A stretch of 37,541 nucleotides of DNA from Bacillus pseudomycoides (lineage in GTDB: Bacteria > Bacillota > Bacilli > Bacillales > Bacillaceae_G). Under the pieces are notes generated by a model. That model was not told the DNA's origin, did no database searches, and saw only the letters and a list, made by a program, of their open reading frames with translations. The position numbers and the translations under genes were made by a program. Below are positions 24,207 to 31,850 of the stretch, in pieces; the first letter of the stretch is position 1; each line of letters begins with the position of its first letter. The stretch is from the NCBI RefSeq assembly GCF_002551005.1, contig NZ_NVOY01000028.1:1-37541 (forward strand), in the 5' to 3' direction.

Positions 24207-24244
24207 CTTAGCGTGGGTTTTTTCCGAAATGCTGGCGGTACCCC
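24207..24244 (-). repeat. 38-bp Tn3/Tn4430-type terminal inverted repeat
   Basis: On the minus strand, from 24244 inward, it begins GGGGTACCGCCAGCATTTCG and ends CACGCTAAG. The 38-bp length, the GGGG outer end and the ACGCTAAG inner end fit the Tn3 family, and the sequence is recalled as that of the Tn4430 group. The outer end faces the DnaD-like gene. No partner copy was found elsewhere in the window by eye. Confidence 0.8.
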
Positions 24245-24695
24245 AATATTCATCTCTTCCTCCAAGCATTTTTGCAGAAACATATGTACAAACTGTTTGC
24301 TTTTCACAGTCTTTAGCTCACGCAGCACACATTTCTCAACGTTCGTGTTCGTAACTGGGTTATAGCGCAGCCAATTCTTAATGTATAACTCCTTCGTTTC
24401 TGGGTCATATACTATTTTTCCATAGTCAATGAACCGCTGCAGCAGCTTCTCAACAGTCTCTCGGTTATAGCCAGTTTCCATCTCTGCCAAACGCGTCGGC
24501 AAAGAATAAATGCCGCATTGCGTCGTTTTAGAACATGTCAGCAAGTATATGTAAAAATATCGCTCCTCCGGCGTTAACTCCAATACAAAATCATCCTGCC
24601 AAAAATTCACCTGTACATTCCGGTATACTGCCATATTAATTCCTCCCATCTCTCCCGGCACATATGAAATTGCCGCTTCCTTAATAGATATAAGG

Positions 24696-24803
24696 ATGAG
24701 TGAGGAAATTTGGCAATTTAATTTTTTAAAAATGACTACTACGGTTTTATTTCTTTCAGGGATGATTCTTGTAGTAGTAGTTTTTTTTATTTTGTTTTTG
24801 TAA
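24696..24803 (+). CDS. Possible 35-residue single-span membrane microprotein
   Basis: The ORF begins MSEEIWQFNFLKMTTTVLFL and continues GMILVVVVFFILFL to TAA. Residues 13-35 form one long hydrophobic helix. An internal ATG (residue 13) would give a 23-residue version. Start signals are poor (AAGG abuts the ATG). The same DNA forms a hairpin, CTACTAC with GTAGTAG, followed by T8, so it could equally be a plus-strand terminator. It lies divergent to the disrupted DnaD-like gene, in the 375-base gap before the L,D-transpeptidase; nothing else was seen in that gap. Confidence 0.3.
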   Translation: MSEEIWQFNFLKMTTTVLFLSGMILVVVVFFILFL

Positions 24804-25036
24804 TGATTTATTACTTGTAAGGGGCTTATAATGGGCTTACAAGGGGCTATTTATTCTGAATGGGAAGAGTTTGGCTATCATTTTTTTATGTCATTCTATT
24901 AAAAAAAGACAAATTTGACCAATTTAACATAATAAAATCTAATCAAAAATAATGAAAATTTAAGAATAATAAGGTAAACTAGTCAATGGTTTTAGTTTTA
25001 AATCGGTTGACGTTGATATATACGGAGGAAAGATTT

Positions 25037-26485
25037 ATGAACAACAATACGCTAAATGAATCAGTTGAAGAAGTTGATAAAAAACGGGTGAACTCACGCA
25101 AGCGTTCTACAAATTGGAAGTTTATCACAGCGGGTGGCGTCGGTATAATTGCACTTCTCATTGGGGGAATGAGTTATTATCAGGCAACTCGTTTCAATTC
25201 ACAGGTTACGATTAATGACACAAAAATCGGCGGTCTGACTGCTGATCAGGCAATGCAGAAATTAAAAACATCTGGATTAGAAAACAAAGTTTATGTCGGC
25301 CAGCAACAAATTTTAGATGAAAAAGATACGCAAACAGAACTTACGGAAAAAGATTTGCCTCAAGTTAAGAAACTATTAAAAAGCCAGTGGACATTTTTCC
25401 CTTCCTCAAAGGAAAAAAATTATTCGCTGCTACCGGAAAAGGCAGATCAGTATCGAAGCGAAACAATGAAAAAACTTGTAGAAGAAAAGCTCTTATCTAT
25501 GAATAAAGATTTAAAAGCTCCTCAAGATGCTATGGCGAAGCTTGAACAGGGCAAAGTTGTTATCTCAAAAGGCGTTGACGGAAAACAGTATGATGTTGCT
25601 AGTCTATTAAAAGATTACGACAAGCAGAAGTATAAAAGTGAAATTCATTTGAAGCCTGTATACATACAGCCTATTAAAGAAAACGATCCGATTGTAAAAA
25701 AAGAGGAGAAGGCACTACAGGATCTTCTTCAACAGTCTGTTGATTATAAGGTACAAAATGAAGTTTACTCTTTAAAAGCGAAAGACTTAATTCAAAATGC
25801 CTCTATGTCAAAAGATATGAAAGTTACAATCGATGCGAGCGACATTAAGAATAAGGTTGCTGAAATTAATAATGCTAAATCAACATTAAATAAAGACTTC
25901 ACATTTAAAACCCATTCTGGCTCGGTCATATCAGTAAAAGGACAAGGCTATGGCTGGGCACTAGATGTTGAAAAAGAAACAAAGCAAATCCAACAATCCT
26001 TTGAAAAAGGCGAAAAGTCTCTTTCTGCTTCTAATATTCGCGGAAATGGCTGGGATAATGAAGGCATCGGTTATGAAACAACAGCGAATAATGGCATTGG
26101 CAACACGTATGCGGAAGTGTCTATTGCAGAACAGCAAATTTGGATTTACAAAGATGGACAATTGGCAGTCACAACGAATGTAGTTACAGGTAAACATAGC
26201 ACGAGTGAAGATACATCACCGGGTGTATGGTATATCCTCTATAAACGATCACCGTACACGCTTAAAGGCAGTGCAGTAGGTAAACCAGATTATTCCGTTA
26301 AGGTAGATTACTGGGCTCCGTTCACAAACGGCGGACAAGGGTTCCACGATGCCGGCTGGCGGACAAACTGGGCAAATAATGCCTATTTAACGGGGGGATC
26401 AGGCGGATGTGTTAACCTCCCTCCTAGTGTTGCGAAAACTGTGTATGATAATCTCAGCACTCATGAACCGGTTATCGTGTACTAG
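25037..26485 (+). CDS. L,D-transpeptidase with peptidoglycan-binding module (YkuD family)
   Basis: 482 residues. A short cytosolic N-terminus leads into one membrane anchor (about 29-48). An extracellular region of about 300 residues of PG_binding_4-like repeats follows (for example ITINDTKIGGLTADQAM-like and VKGQGYGWALDVEKE segments). The YkuD catalytic domain is at the C-terminus, with H437 in GFHDAGW and nucleophile C458 in GGSGGCVNLP. It forms or remodels 3-3 peptidoglycan cross-links at the outer membrane face. ATG 25037 follows GGAGGAAAGATTT. It is monocistronic, with a terminator of its own. Confidence 0.92.
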   Translation: MNNNTLNESVEEVDKKRVNSRKRSTNWKFITAGGVGIIALLIGGMSYYQATRFNSQVTINDTKIGGLTADQAMQKLKTSGLENKVYVGQQQILDEKDTQTELTEKDLPQVKKLLKSQWTFFPSSKEKNYSLLPEKADQYRSETMKKLVEEKLLSMNKDLKAPQDAMAKLEQGKVVISKGVDGKQYDVASLLKDYDKQKYKSEIHLKPVYIQPIKENDPIVKKEEKALQDLLQQSVDYKVQNEVYSLKAKDLIQNASMSKDMKVTIDASDIKNKVAEINNAKSTLNKDFTFKTHSGSVISVKGQGYGWALDVEKETKQIQQSFEKGEKSLSASNIRGNGWDNEGIGYETTANNGIGNTYAEVSIAEQQIWIYKDGQLAVTTNVVTGKHSTSEDTSPGVWYILYKRSPYTLKGSAVGKPDYSVKVDYWAPFTNGGQGFHDAGWRTNWANNAYLTGGSGGCVNLPPSVAKTVYDNLSTHEPVIVY

Positions 26486-26521
26486 TAAATAGCAAGTATG
26501 TATCAAGAACTTAAATTTATA

Positions 26522-26568
26522 AAAAAGAAGCAGGAAATCTTGAGTGATTTTCTGCTTCTTTTTTTATG
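26522..26568 (+). terminator. L,D-transpeptidase terminator
   Basis: 18-bp stem with one G-U pair (26522-26539 with 26546-26563, core GAAGCAGGAAATC), loop TTGAGT, running into T7. Confidence 0.85.
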
Positions 26569-26607
26569 TATGATACACCTTTACAAAGCTTCTCCCTAAA
26601 GTGATAT

Positions 26608-27357
26608 TTAAGAAAATGCTGCTGGATTAAAATCTAAGTAGTAAGAATATTCATCTCCATTGTAATAGCATTCCGAACACTCAATAAAATCATCATTACT
26701 TTTATAAGCATAGCGAATACGTCTTAATATTGGACAATCTTGAGTTACTTCTAACATTTCTCTGATTTCCTCTGTAGATCGGAGCGCCGATAACTTTTCT
26801 TTTACTTGCGCTACAATAATCCCATTCTCCTCTAACAAAGCATAAAGAGATTCATAATAATCTTTAGGGTTTAAAGAGATCTTCATGTTAGGCTTCATGT
26901 AGGTTTTAAAATAACCTATTTTAACTCCATTAATTCCTCGTATTCTCCTTAATAAAATGACTTCATCCCCCTCTTTAACACATAAAAGTTTAGCTATATG
27001 TTCATCGGCTTTCGTAAGCTTAATATCAGCAAATAACGTACTAACATTTAAGCCTCGTTCTTTCATCTCATTCGTAAAGCTTTTTACGTAAGTTGATAAT
27101 CCAGCCGGTACTGAATTAGCTAAATAATCTAATACATATGTACCCTTAGGTCTTTTCTTCTCAAGATAACCATCATTAACAAGTTCATCAATTGCTTGTC
27201 TAATTGTTACACGGCTAACATCATAAAAACTACATAATTCTCCTTCTGTAGGTATTTTCTCACCAATACCCCACTTACCTTCTTCAATCTTATTCTTTAT
27301 ATCAAGCTTTACTTGAATATACAATGGTGCCAAATTTATCATTTCATTATCATTCAC
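26608..27357 (-). CDS. GntR-family regulator with UTRA effector domain
   Basis: 249 residues from GTG 27357 (AAGGAGATAGTCATTA upstream; an ATG five codons in is an alternative). The winged-helix DNA-binding domain is at about 8-75 (IPTEGELCSFYDVSRVTIRQ, AIDELVNDGYLEKKRPKGTY). The UTRA ligand domain is at about 90-245 (VILLRRIRGINGVKIGYFKT; LRRIRYAYKSNDDFIECSEC). Members of this HutC subfamily bind sugar phosphates and repress transport operons. It lies next to the 3' end of the mannose-family PTS operon on the same strand but has its own promoter. The TTATAACGT motif upstream of both suggests autoregulation and control of the operon. Confidence 0.9.
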   Translation of the reverse strand: MNDNEMINLAPLYIQVKLDIKNKIEEGKWGIGEKIPTEGELCSFYDVSRVTIRQAIDELVNDGYLEKKRPKGTYVLDYLANSVPAGLSTYVKSFTNEMKERGLNVSTLFADIKLTKADEHIAKLLCVKEGDEVILLRRIRGINGVKIGYFKTYMKPNMKISLNPKDYYESLYALLEENGIIVAQVKEKLSALRSTEEIREMLEVTQDCPILRRIRYAYKSNDDFIECSECYYNGDEYSYYLDFNPAAFS

Positions 27358-27415
27358 TAATGACTATCTCCTTTTTTATAAAAATTGTTGTTCATAATCT
27401 ATTATTTGTCATTAA

Positions 27416-27429
27416 TTATAACGTACTAT
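27416..27429. promoter_or_regulatory. Candidate GntR operator upstream of its own gene
   Basis: TTATAACGTACTAT shares its first nine bases with the perfect palindrome TTATAACGTTATAA upstream of the PTS operon (31795-31808). It lies 59-72 bases upstream of the regulator start. Confidence 0.45.
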
Positions 27430-27451
27430 CATTATTTGGAAAATACAATAG

Positions 27452-27482
27452 GGAAGGGGTCAGTTATAAATAGACCCCTTCC
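27452..27482 (-). terminator. Terminator of the PTS operon
   Basis: GGAAGGGGTC / GACCCCTTCC (27452-27461 with 27473-27482) with an 11-base loop, 17 bases beyond the IID stop. On the minus strand it is followed by CTATTGTATTTT. Confidence 0.7.
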
Positions 27483-27498
27483 TAATTATTTTTTATAA

Positions 27499-28305
27499 TT
27501 AAAACAAACCGACTAATACACCTACAATAGATAGAGCTACTAAAAATAACAATACTTTTGTTGCGCTAACTTTCTTAATTGAAATTAGATACCAACTAAT
27601 CATTACGGCTACTAACGATAATAAACCAGGAAAAAATCCATCTAAAGTTTTTTGGAGCTCTATAAATTTTTCACCATTTGGTATTTTCACTGTCGTTGTT
27701 AATTTTACAGAAGATGCCGCCAAACCGCCAATGACCATAGTTCCCAATACGTTTAAAGCATTTTTAATTCGATCAGCGTTCGCTCCCATTAAACCATCTA
27801 GAGCACTTGTACCAAGACTGTATCCTCGGAAATATAGCCAATAAGATAGCGTCCCCATAATCGCTAAATAAGCAACAATATAGAATATAGCACCTAATGG
27901 ACTACCACCATTAGAAATACTCATACCTACCGTTAAAAGAATAGGAATAATAATACCTTGAATTGTTGAGTCACCTATACCAGCAACAGGGCCCATTAAT
28001 CCTGTCTTAATACTGTGGAACATTTCATCCGTAATTGGTTGTCCATTAGCACGTTCTTCTTCAAGTGAAGCTACTACACCATTTACAACACTGCCTACTT
28101 GAGGTTCAGTATTGTAAAATACAGAATGTCGCTTCAACGCTTCTTTTTGTTCCTCAGGATTATCTTTATATAGCTTTTTAATAATTGGTGTCATCGAATG
28201 AGCGAAGCCATGCGCTTCTAGTTTTTCAAAGCTTATAGAAGACAAGTGGAACATTGCCCATTTCAGCCAACCTTTTCTTAAATCCGCTTTATCTAGTTTT
28301 TTCAT
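27499..28305 (-). CDS. PTS mannose/fructose/sorbose-family EIID
   Basis: 268 residues, normal EIID length. The conserved N-terminal region reads SFEKLEAHGFAHSMTPIIKK and YNTEPQVGSVVNGVVASLEE, then GPVAGIGDSTIQG. Hydrophobic spans occupy the C-terminal half. With EIIC it forms the sugar channel. The start lies 2 bases past the EIIC stop with GAGGTGATTTAACG inside the EIIC end, so the pair is coupled. It is the last gene of the five-gene minus-strand operon. A decayed homologue lies upstream of the other manA (32347-32560). Which hexose is carried cannot be read from sequence; the linked PMI-type gene points to mannose or a sugar leading to mannose-6-phosphate. Confidence 0.92.
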   Translation of the reverse strand: MKKLDKADLRKGWLKWAMFHLSSISFEKLEAHGFAHSMTPIIKKLYKDNPEEQKEALKRHSVFYNTEPQVGSVVNGVVASLEEERANGQPITDEMFHSIKTGLMGPVAGIGDSTIQGIIIPILLTVGMSISNGGSPLGAIFYIVAYLAIMGTLSYWLYFRGYSLGTSALDGLMGANADRIKNALNVLGTMVIGGLAASSVKLTTTVKIPNGEKFIELQKTLDGFFPGLLSLVAVMISWYLISIKKVSATKVLLFLVALSIVGVLVGLF

Positions 28306-28307
28306 CG

Positions 28308-29099
28308 TTAAATCACCTCATCTTCAACTTCTTCAGGAGCATTATTTCCTGAAGCTAAGTAAACAATGTATGCAAACAATACAGCTATAATTGTTAAAGC
28401 AATCATGTTTGGAACGATGAATGCGATAATACCAAAACCACCAATAAAAAAGATTAAATATGTTTTTTCTTTAATTAACAAGTTCATTAATAAGGCAATA
28501 CCTAACGCTGGAAGTAATCCACCTAAAACGTTCATAATATGAATAACTGTTTGAGGAATAGCTTTAAGTGCATTGTCTACGAAACCTTGTCCAAAATAAA
28601 TAGCTAAAGCAACTGGAATGACACGTAATAAAAAATTGATGATTTGCGGATATACACCGTTGTTTAGAGCAATCCCACGCATATCTCCTCTTTCTGCAGC
28701 TTTTTCTGCTCGAGTATTCCAAACAGAGTTTGTAACCATCAACACATTATGGAGAATTAAACCTAGAGCACCAATACCAACCGCTAAAGTAACCGTTACA
28801 CCCGGAGAGGCATGTGCAATCATACCAAGTGCAATACCACCATATGCTGCATACGTAATCTCAGAGTTTTGTGTACCACCAGTCGAAATAGTGGCAATAA
28901 ACGCGGCTTGAACAGCTACCCCTAGAAGAACACCCGTTGAAACATCACCAAGAATAAGACCTACAATTAGACCCGCTACTAAAGGTCTTCCAATAATATA
29001 GTAGCCCCCTGTTACACCAAGTAACCACGGTGAGGAAACGGATCCAAGATAACAGAATATCCCTATTAATACAGCTTGAATTAAGATGGCAACATCCAT
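28308..29099 (-). CDS. PTS mannose/fructose/sorbose-family EIIC
   Basis: 263 residues, highly hydrophobic, with the EIIC-sorbose-family pattern GRPLVAGLIVGLILGDVSTG, then GVAVQAAFIATISTGGTQNS. The membrane segments continue to a short acidic tail (EEVEDEVI). It is the membrane channel subunit, working with EIID. It lies 15 bases after the EIIB stop and carries the ribosome site for EIID in its final codons. AAAGAGAGGGATAAGTT precedes the ATG. Confidence 0.92.
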   Translation of the reverse strand: MDVAILIQAVLIGIFCYLGSVSSPWLLGVTGGYYIIGRPLVAGLIVGLILGDVSTGVLLGVAVQAAFIATISTGGTQNSEITYAAYGGIALGMIAHASPGVTVTLAVGIGALGLILHNVLMVTNSVWNTRAEKAAERGDMRGIALNNGVYPQIINFLLRVIPVALAIYFGQGFVDNALKAIPQTVIHIMNVLGGLLPALGIALLMNLLIKEKTYLIFFIGGFGIIAFIVPNMIALTIIAVLFAYIVYLASGNNAPEEVEDEVI

Positions 29100-29114
29100 A
29101 ACTTATCCCTCTCT

Positions 29115-29600
29115 TTAATAGTTTTCTTTTACTTTTTTCCAAGAAAGAGGAGTTTCCTCCGGAATTAGCTGAAATGTAACACTAATATTTTTTTCTACTA
29201 GATAATCAAATGCCGTTTTTTCTTCTTCTGTAACAGCTGCATTTTTCGCCACTGTTTTAGCATTTGGACGAGCACTCATTGGTCCAACATTTATCTCATT
29301 ACCAAAGTCAGCACCTGCTTCAACAAGCTTTTGTAGGGTAACTGGTGTTTTAACAATTACGAAATAACTATTTTTCGCATTTTTTGCTAGCTTAATTTTT
29401 TCTAGACCTTCTTCAATGCCATAAATTCCTACTTTAACACCTGAAGGAGCTGCATTTTTTAAGATTTTCTTTTGGAATTCATCCTTCACAATGTTTTCAT
29501 CAATGACTAAAATTCCGTTTACCGCTTTTTGTCTAGACCATCTTGTTACAACTTGTCCATGGATTACTCGATCATCAATTCGTACAAATGTAATAGGCAT
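29115..29600 (-). CDS. PTS mannose/fructose/sorbose-family EIIB
   Basis: 161 residues, a stand-alone EIIB of the mannose family. Phospho-acceptor H14 lies in RIDDRVIHGQVVTRW, and INVGPMSARP is the conserved mid-domain motif. It passes phosphate from EIIA to the incoming sugar at the EIIC/EIID complex. GGGAGGAATGAGTA precedes the ATG, 19 bases after the EIIA stop. Confidence 0.93.
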   Translation of the reverse strand: MPITFVRIDDRVIHGQVVTRWSRQKAVNGILVIDENIVKDEFQKKILKNAAPSGVKVGIYGIEEGLEKIKLAKNAKNSYFVIVKTPVTLQKLVEAGADFGNEINVGPMSARPNAKTVAKNAAVTEEEKTAFDYLVEKNISVTFQLIPEETPLSWKKVKENY

Positions 29601-29619
29601 TACTCATTCCTCCCAGAGA

Positions 29620-30015
29620 TTATAATGTAATATATTCAATCGATTGCTTACCTGCATCACTCGCAAAGATTGCTAATTCCTCCAGACTTTCTACACTGCT
29701 ACGGCCAAAAATCGTTTCAATTAACATTGGTAAATTTACACCTGCAACTACCTTTATTTTCCCTTCATTAATGAAGCCATATCTCAAGCTTTGGTTACAT
29801 GGTGTTCCACCTTTTAAATCACACATCACAAGAACTTGATTATACTTTTCTACCATTTCGTCTAACTTTGTTTCTAAACGACTAGCAAAATCATCTATTC
29901 CATTTTCATCTAATGAAACAGCGTCAACTCCTTCTTGTTCACCAGCAATCATATGCGCTGCATGTAACAATCCGTTACAAAGTTCACCATGAGTTGTTAC
30001 TAAAATACCAATCAT
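29620..30015 (-). CDS. PTS mannose/fructose/sorbose-family EIIA
   Basis: 131 residues from the ATG at 30015, chosen because AAGGAG lies 7 bases upstream; the ATG two codons earlier abuts that site. Phospho-acceptor H9 lies in GILVTTHGEL, with the conserved CDLKGGTPCN and GVNLPMLIE segments. It is separate from EIIB, unlike E. coli ManX where the two are fused. It receives phosphate from HPr. It is second in the operon, after the kinase-like/PMI fusion gene. Confidence 0.92.
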   Translation of the reverse strand: MIGILVTTHGELCNGLLHAAHMIAGEQEGVDAVSLDENGIDDFASRLETKLDEMVEKYNQVLVMCDLKGGTPCNQSLRYGFINEGKIKVVAGVNLPMLIETIFGRSSVESLEELAIFASDAGKQSIEYITL

Positions 30016-30035
30016 ACCCATTCTCCTTTTCTACT

Positions 30036-31775
30036 TTAAATTCTTACAAAAGCTTTAATTGTAGCAATTTCTTTTCCTTTTGATTTTCCATATGGTTTTA
30101 TCGTGTATTCCTCCACACATTCAGGAATAATAAATGTTTCAGCATATCGAACGATGAAAGGCTCGAATTTATTCGTTGGACTTTCAACAATCGCTTCTTC
30201 ACCTTCAATTAAATTCAACATATTAACGCTTCCATTCGTATTGTGATGAACAGTTGAAGTAAACCAATGTCTTCTAGTCTCAATAAATTCTCTTTCATGA
30301 AGTCCTGTTCTTTCTTCTCTCCATCCATCACCATTTGCAATTGTCTCGATACGATTAATTAAATTCGCTTCTACCCACTTCGTATCTCGATTCCATGCAA
30401 TATTTTTCTCACCATGATCAATGTGAACAGGTCTTGGTAATCCATCAAGGCCAAGTCGGTCCCAGTCCCATAATTTAAAGGTAAAAATATACGGTGTGGA
30501 ACTAATTTCCAGAACCATTGTATCTGTACCTGAACAATGAATTGTTCCAGCAGGTATTAAGAAATGATCGTGCTTTTTGACTGGAAATTTATTTATATAT
30601 TTTTCATCAGGGAAAGAAATTTCTCCACGTTCTGCTCTACGTAAATCCTCCATCATTTCTTCAGGATTCACATCAGATTTCAGTCCAAGATATACATCAG
30701 CATTTTCTTTTGCATCAAGAATATAATAACTTTCATCTTGCGTATAGTGCATTCCAAATTTTTCTTGAATGTATTCAACCAATGGATGTACCTGTAAGCT
30801 CAAATTTTGCCCAGACATTGTATCTAAAAAATCAAATCGAATCGGAAACTCAGTTCCAAATCTAGCATGCACACGATCTCCTAATAAATCAGCAGGATGC
30901 AAGAATACTGTATTAATTGATGGTGTTTCAATTCGTACATCACCAAAAGTTAAATATAAACTGTTTTCTTCTGGTACTCCATCAAAACTCCAAGCAAAGT
31001 TCTCTTTCTCTTTATCAAGACCACAAACATCTTTCATCCATTGTCCTCCCCATACTCCGGGATCAAAATAAGGAACTAAACGGAATGGTTGATTAACTGT
31101 TTGACGCATACCTTCTAAAAACGCTTTTCCGGATACCATCTTCGCATTATCTTTTTCATTTGTATCTAAATAGTAATGAATATCATTATATAGCGTCTTT
31201 TTATGACGATCACTTACTCTCCATTCAACGAAGAAACCGCGCTTATATTTTCGTAGAATATCTTCATCATGATTGTCAATTTTCCAATTTCCCAATTCTT
31301 TAGAGCGATATCGCTGTTGAATTTCCCAACGAGCTAGGTCAGCGTATATTAATATATCACCTTTTGTTACTAATGAAGCCCCTACACCATAGACCACAAC
31401 CATTCCATCATGATCTTCTACTTTTTTTCTTGCGTCTTGGATTTTACTCATATCGAAGAATTCTTCTAATGTATGACAGGACAAAACTCCAAATACGCGA
31501 TCATCTGTTAAATTACGTTTTATTAATGTAGTAATTTCTTCACCGGAATATGCTAAATCATCTGAGAAAATAACTAAATTTGCACCTAATCCATCAATTA
31601 ATTTTGTTTTAATCTCATCATATCGAACACCTGGATAACAATCGATAACGACTGTTTTCATATTTTCATTATTACTCAGCTGATGTGATAATTCTTTTTG
31701 AATTAAGTCATACCCTTGCCAAGATTCATTGATTAGAGGACCTTTTACTCTTATTTCAGGAAACTTATTATACAT
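30036..31775 (-). CDS. Class I mannose-6-phosphate isomerase with N-terminal kinase-like domain
   Basis: 579 residues, nearly twice a normal PMI. About 1-215 resembles a P-loop nucleoside/sugar kinase fold (KTVVIDCYPGVRYDEIKTKL; VVYGVGASLVTKGDILIYAD; KRGFFVEWRVSDRHKK). The phosphate loop is replaced by CYPGVRYDE with no GKS/T, so ATP binding is doubtful. About 230-579 is a PMI cupin fold: PYFDPGVWGGQWM, metal ligands Q328 and H330 (LSLQVHP), E348 (DESYYIL) and H413 (AGTIHCSG). It would convert mannose-6-P to fructose-6-P. It leads the PTS operon, with AAGGAGGGG upstream and a palindromic operator plus cre site. A second, ordinary manA lies 800 bases away, facing outward. Confidence 0.85.
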   Translation of the reverse strand: MYNKFPEIRVKGPLINESWQGYDLIQKELSHQLSNNENMKTVVIDCYPGVRYDEIKTKLIDGLGANLVIFSDDLAYSGEEITTLIKRNLTDDRVFGVLSCHTLEEFFDMSKIQDARKKVEDHDGMVVVYGVGASLVTKGDILIYADLARWEIQQRYRSKELGNWKIDNHDEDILRKYKRGFFVEWRVSDRHKKTLYNDIHYYLDTNEKDNAKMVSGKAFLEGMRQTVNQPFRLVPYFDPGVWGGQWMKDVCGLDKEKENFAWSFDGVPEENSLYLTFGDVRIETPSINTVFLHPADLLGDRVHARFGTEFPIRFDFLDTMSGQNLSLQVHPLVEYIQEKFGMHYTQDESYYILDAKENADVYLGLKSDVNPEEMMEDLRRAERGEISFPDEKYINKFPVKKHDHFLIPAGTIHCSGTDTMVLEISSTPYIFTFKLWDWDRLGLDGLPRPVHIDHGEKNIAWNRDTKWVEANLINRIETIANGDGWREERTGLHEREFIETRRHWFTSTVHHNTNGSVNMLNLIEGEEAIVESPTNKFEPFIVRYAETFIIPECVEEYTIKPYGKSKGKEIATIKAFVRI

Positions 31776-31794
31776 AATGTTCCCCTCCTTATCA

Positions 31795-31808
31795 TTATAA
31801 CGTTATAA
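31795..31808. promoter_or_regulatory. Palindromic operator upstream of the PTS operon
   Basis: TTATAACGTTATAA is a perfect 14-bp palindrome 20-33 bases upstream of the first gene. It shares TTATAACGT with the site before the GntR gene, making it the likely repressor target. Confidence 0.55.
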
Positions 31809-31836
31809 CAATATGATAAAACAACCCTTTCTTCAT

Positions 31837-31850
31837 TGCAAGCGTTTTCT
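31837..31850. promoter_or_regulatory. Candidate cre site of the PTS operon
   Basis: TGCAAGCGTTTTCT fits the cre pattern TGWAARCGYTWNCW with one mismatch. It lies 62-75 bases upstream of the operon's first gene, next to the candidate GntR operator. Confidence 0.5.

Larger units (their letters stand above)
18483..24244. mobile_element. Derelict Tn4430-like (Tn3-family) transposon carrying a LanRK-LanFEG-type cargo
   Basis: One complete 38-bp Tn3-type end is at 24207-24244, its GGGG terminus facing outward to the right. Inside are a five-gene sensing/transport cargo (19458-24071), a repeated resolution-site-like region (19177-19223) and, on the minus strand, a broken TnpI-type tyrosine recombinase fused to the first part of a Tn3 transposase. 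The orientation (end, cargo, res, tnpI, tnpA reading away from the end) matches Tn4430-type organisation with cargo inserted between the left end and tnpI. Most of tnpA and the second terminal repeat are missing, so the left limit (18483) is only where recognisable transposon sequence stops. The right end interrupts a DnaD-like gene. Confidence 0.65.
24143..24634 (-). pseudogene. Phage-type DnaD/replisome-organiser gene truncated by the transposon end
   Basis: ATG 24634 follows GGGAGGAATTAAT. Residues 1-130 are native, including FWQDDFVLELTPEERYFYIY, CGIYSLPTRLAEMETGYNRE and LYIKNWLRYNPVTNTNVEKC. This is the N-terminal winged-helix domain of phage replisome organisers and DnaD-like proteins. 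Residue 131 onward (GVPPAFRKKPTLSKFRQK) is encoded by the terminal repeat, which begins exactly at a codon boundary, and the frame runs on to a stop at 24143. The C-terminal helicase-loader/DnaD domain is absent, so the original function is probably lost, although a stable truncated protein could still be made. Confidence 0.75.
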
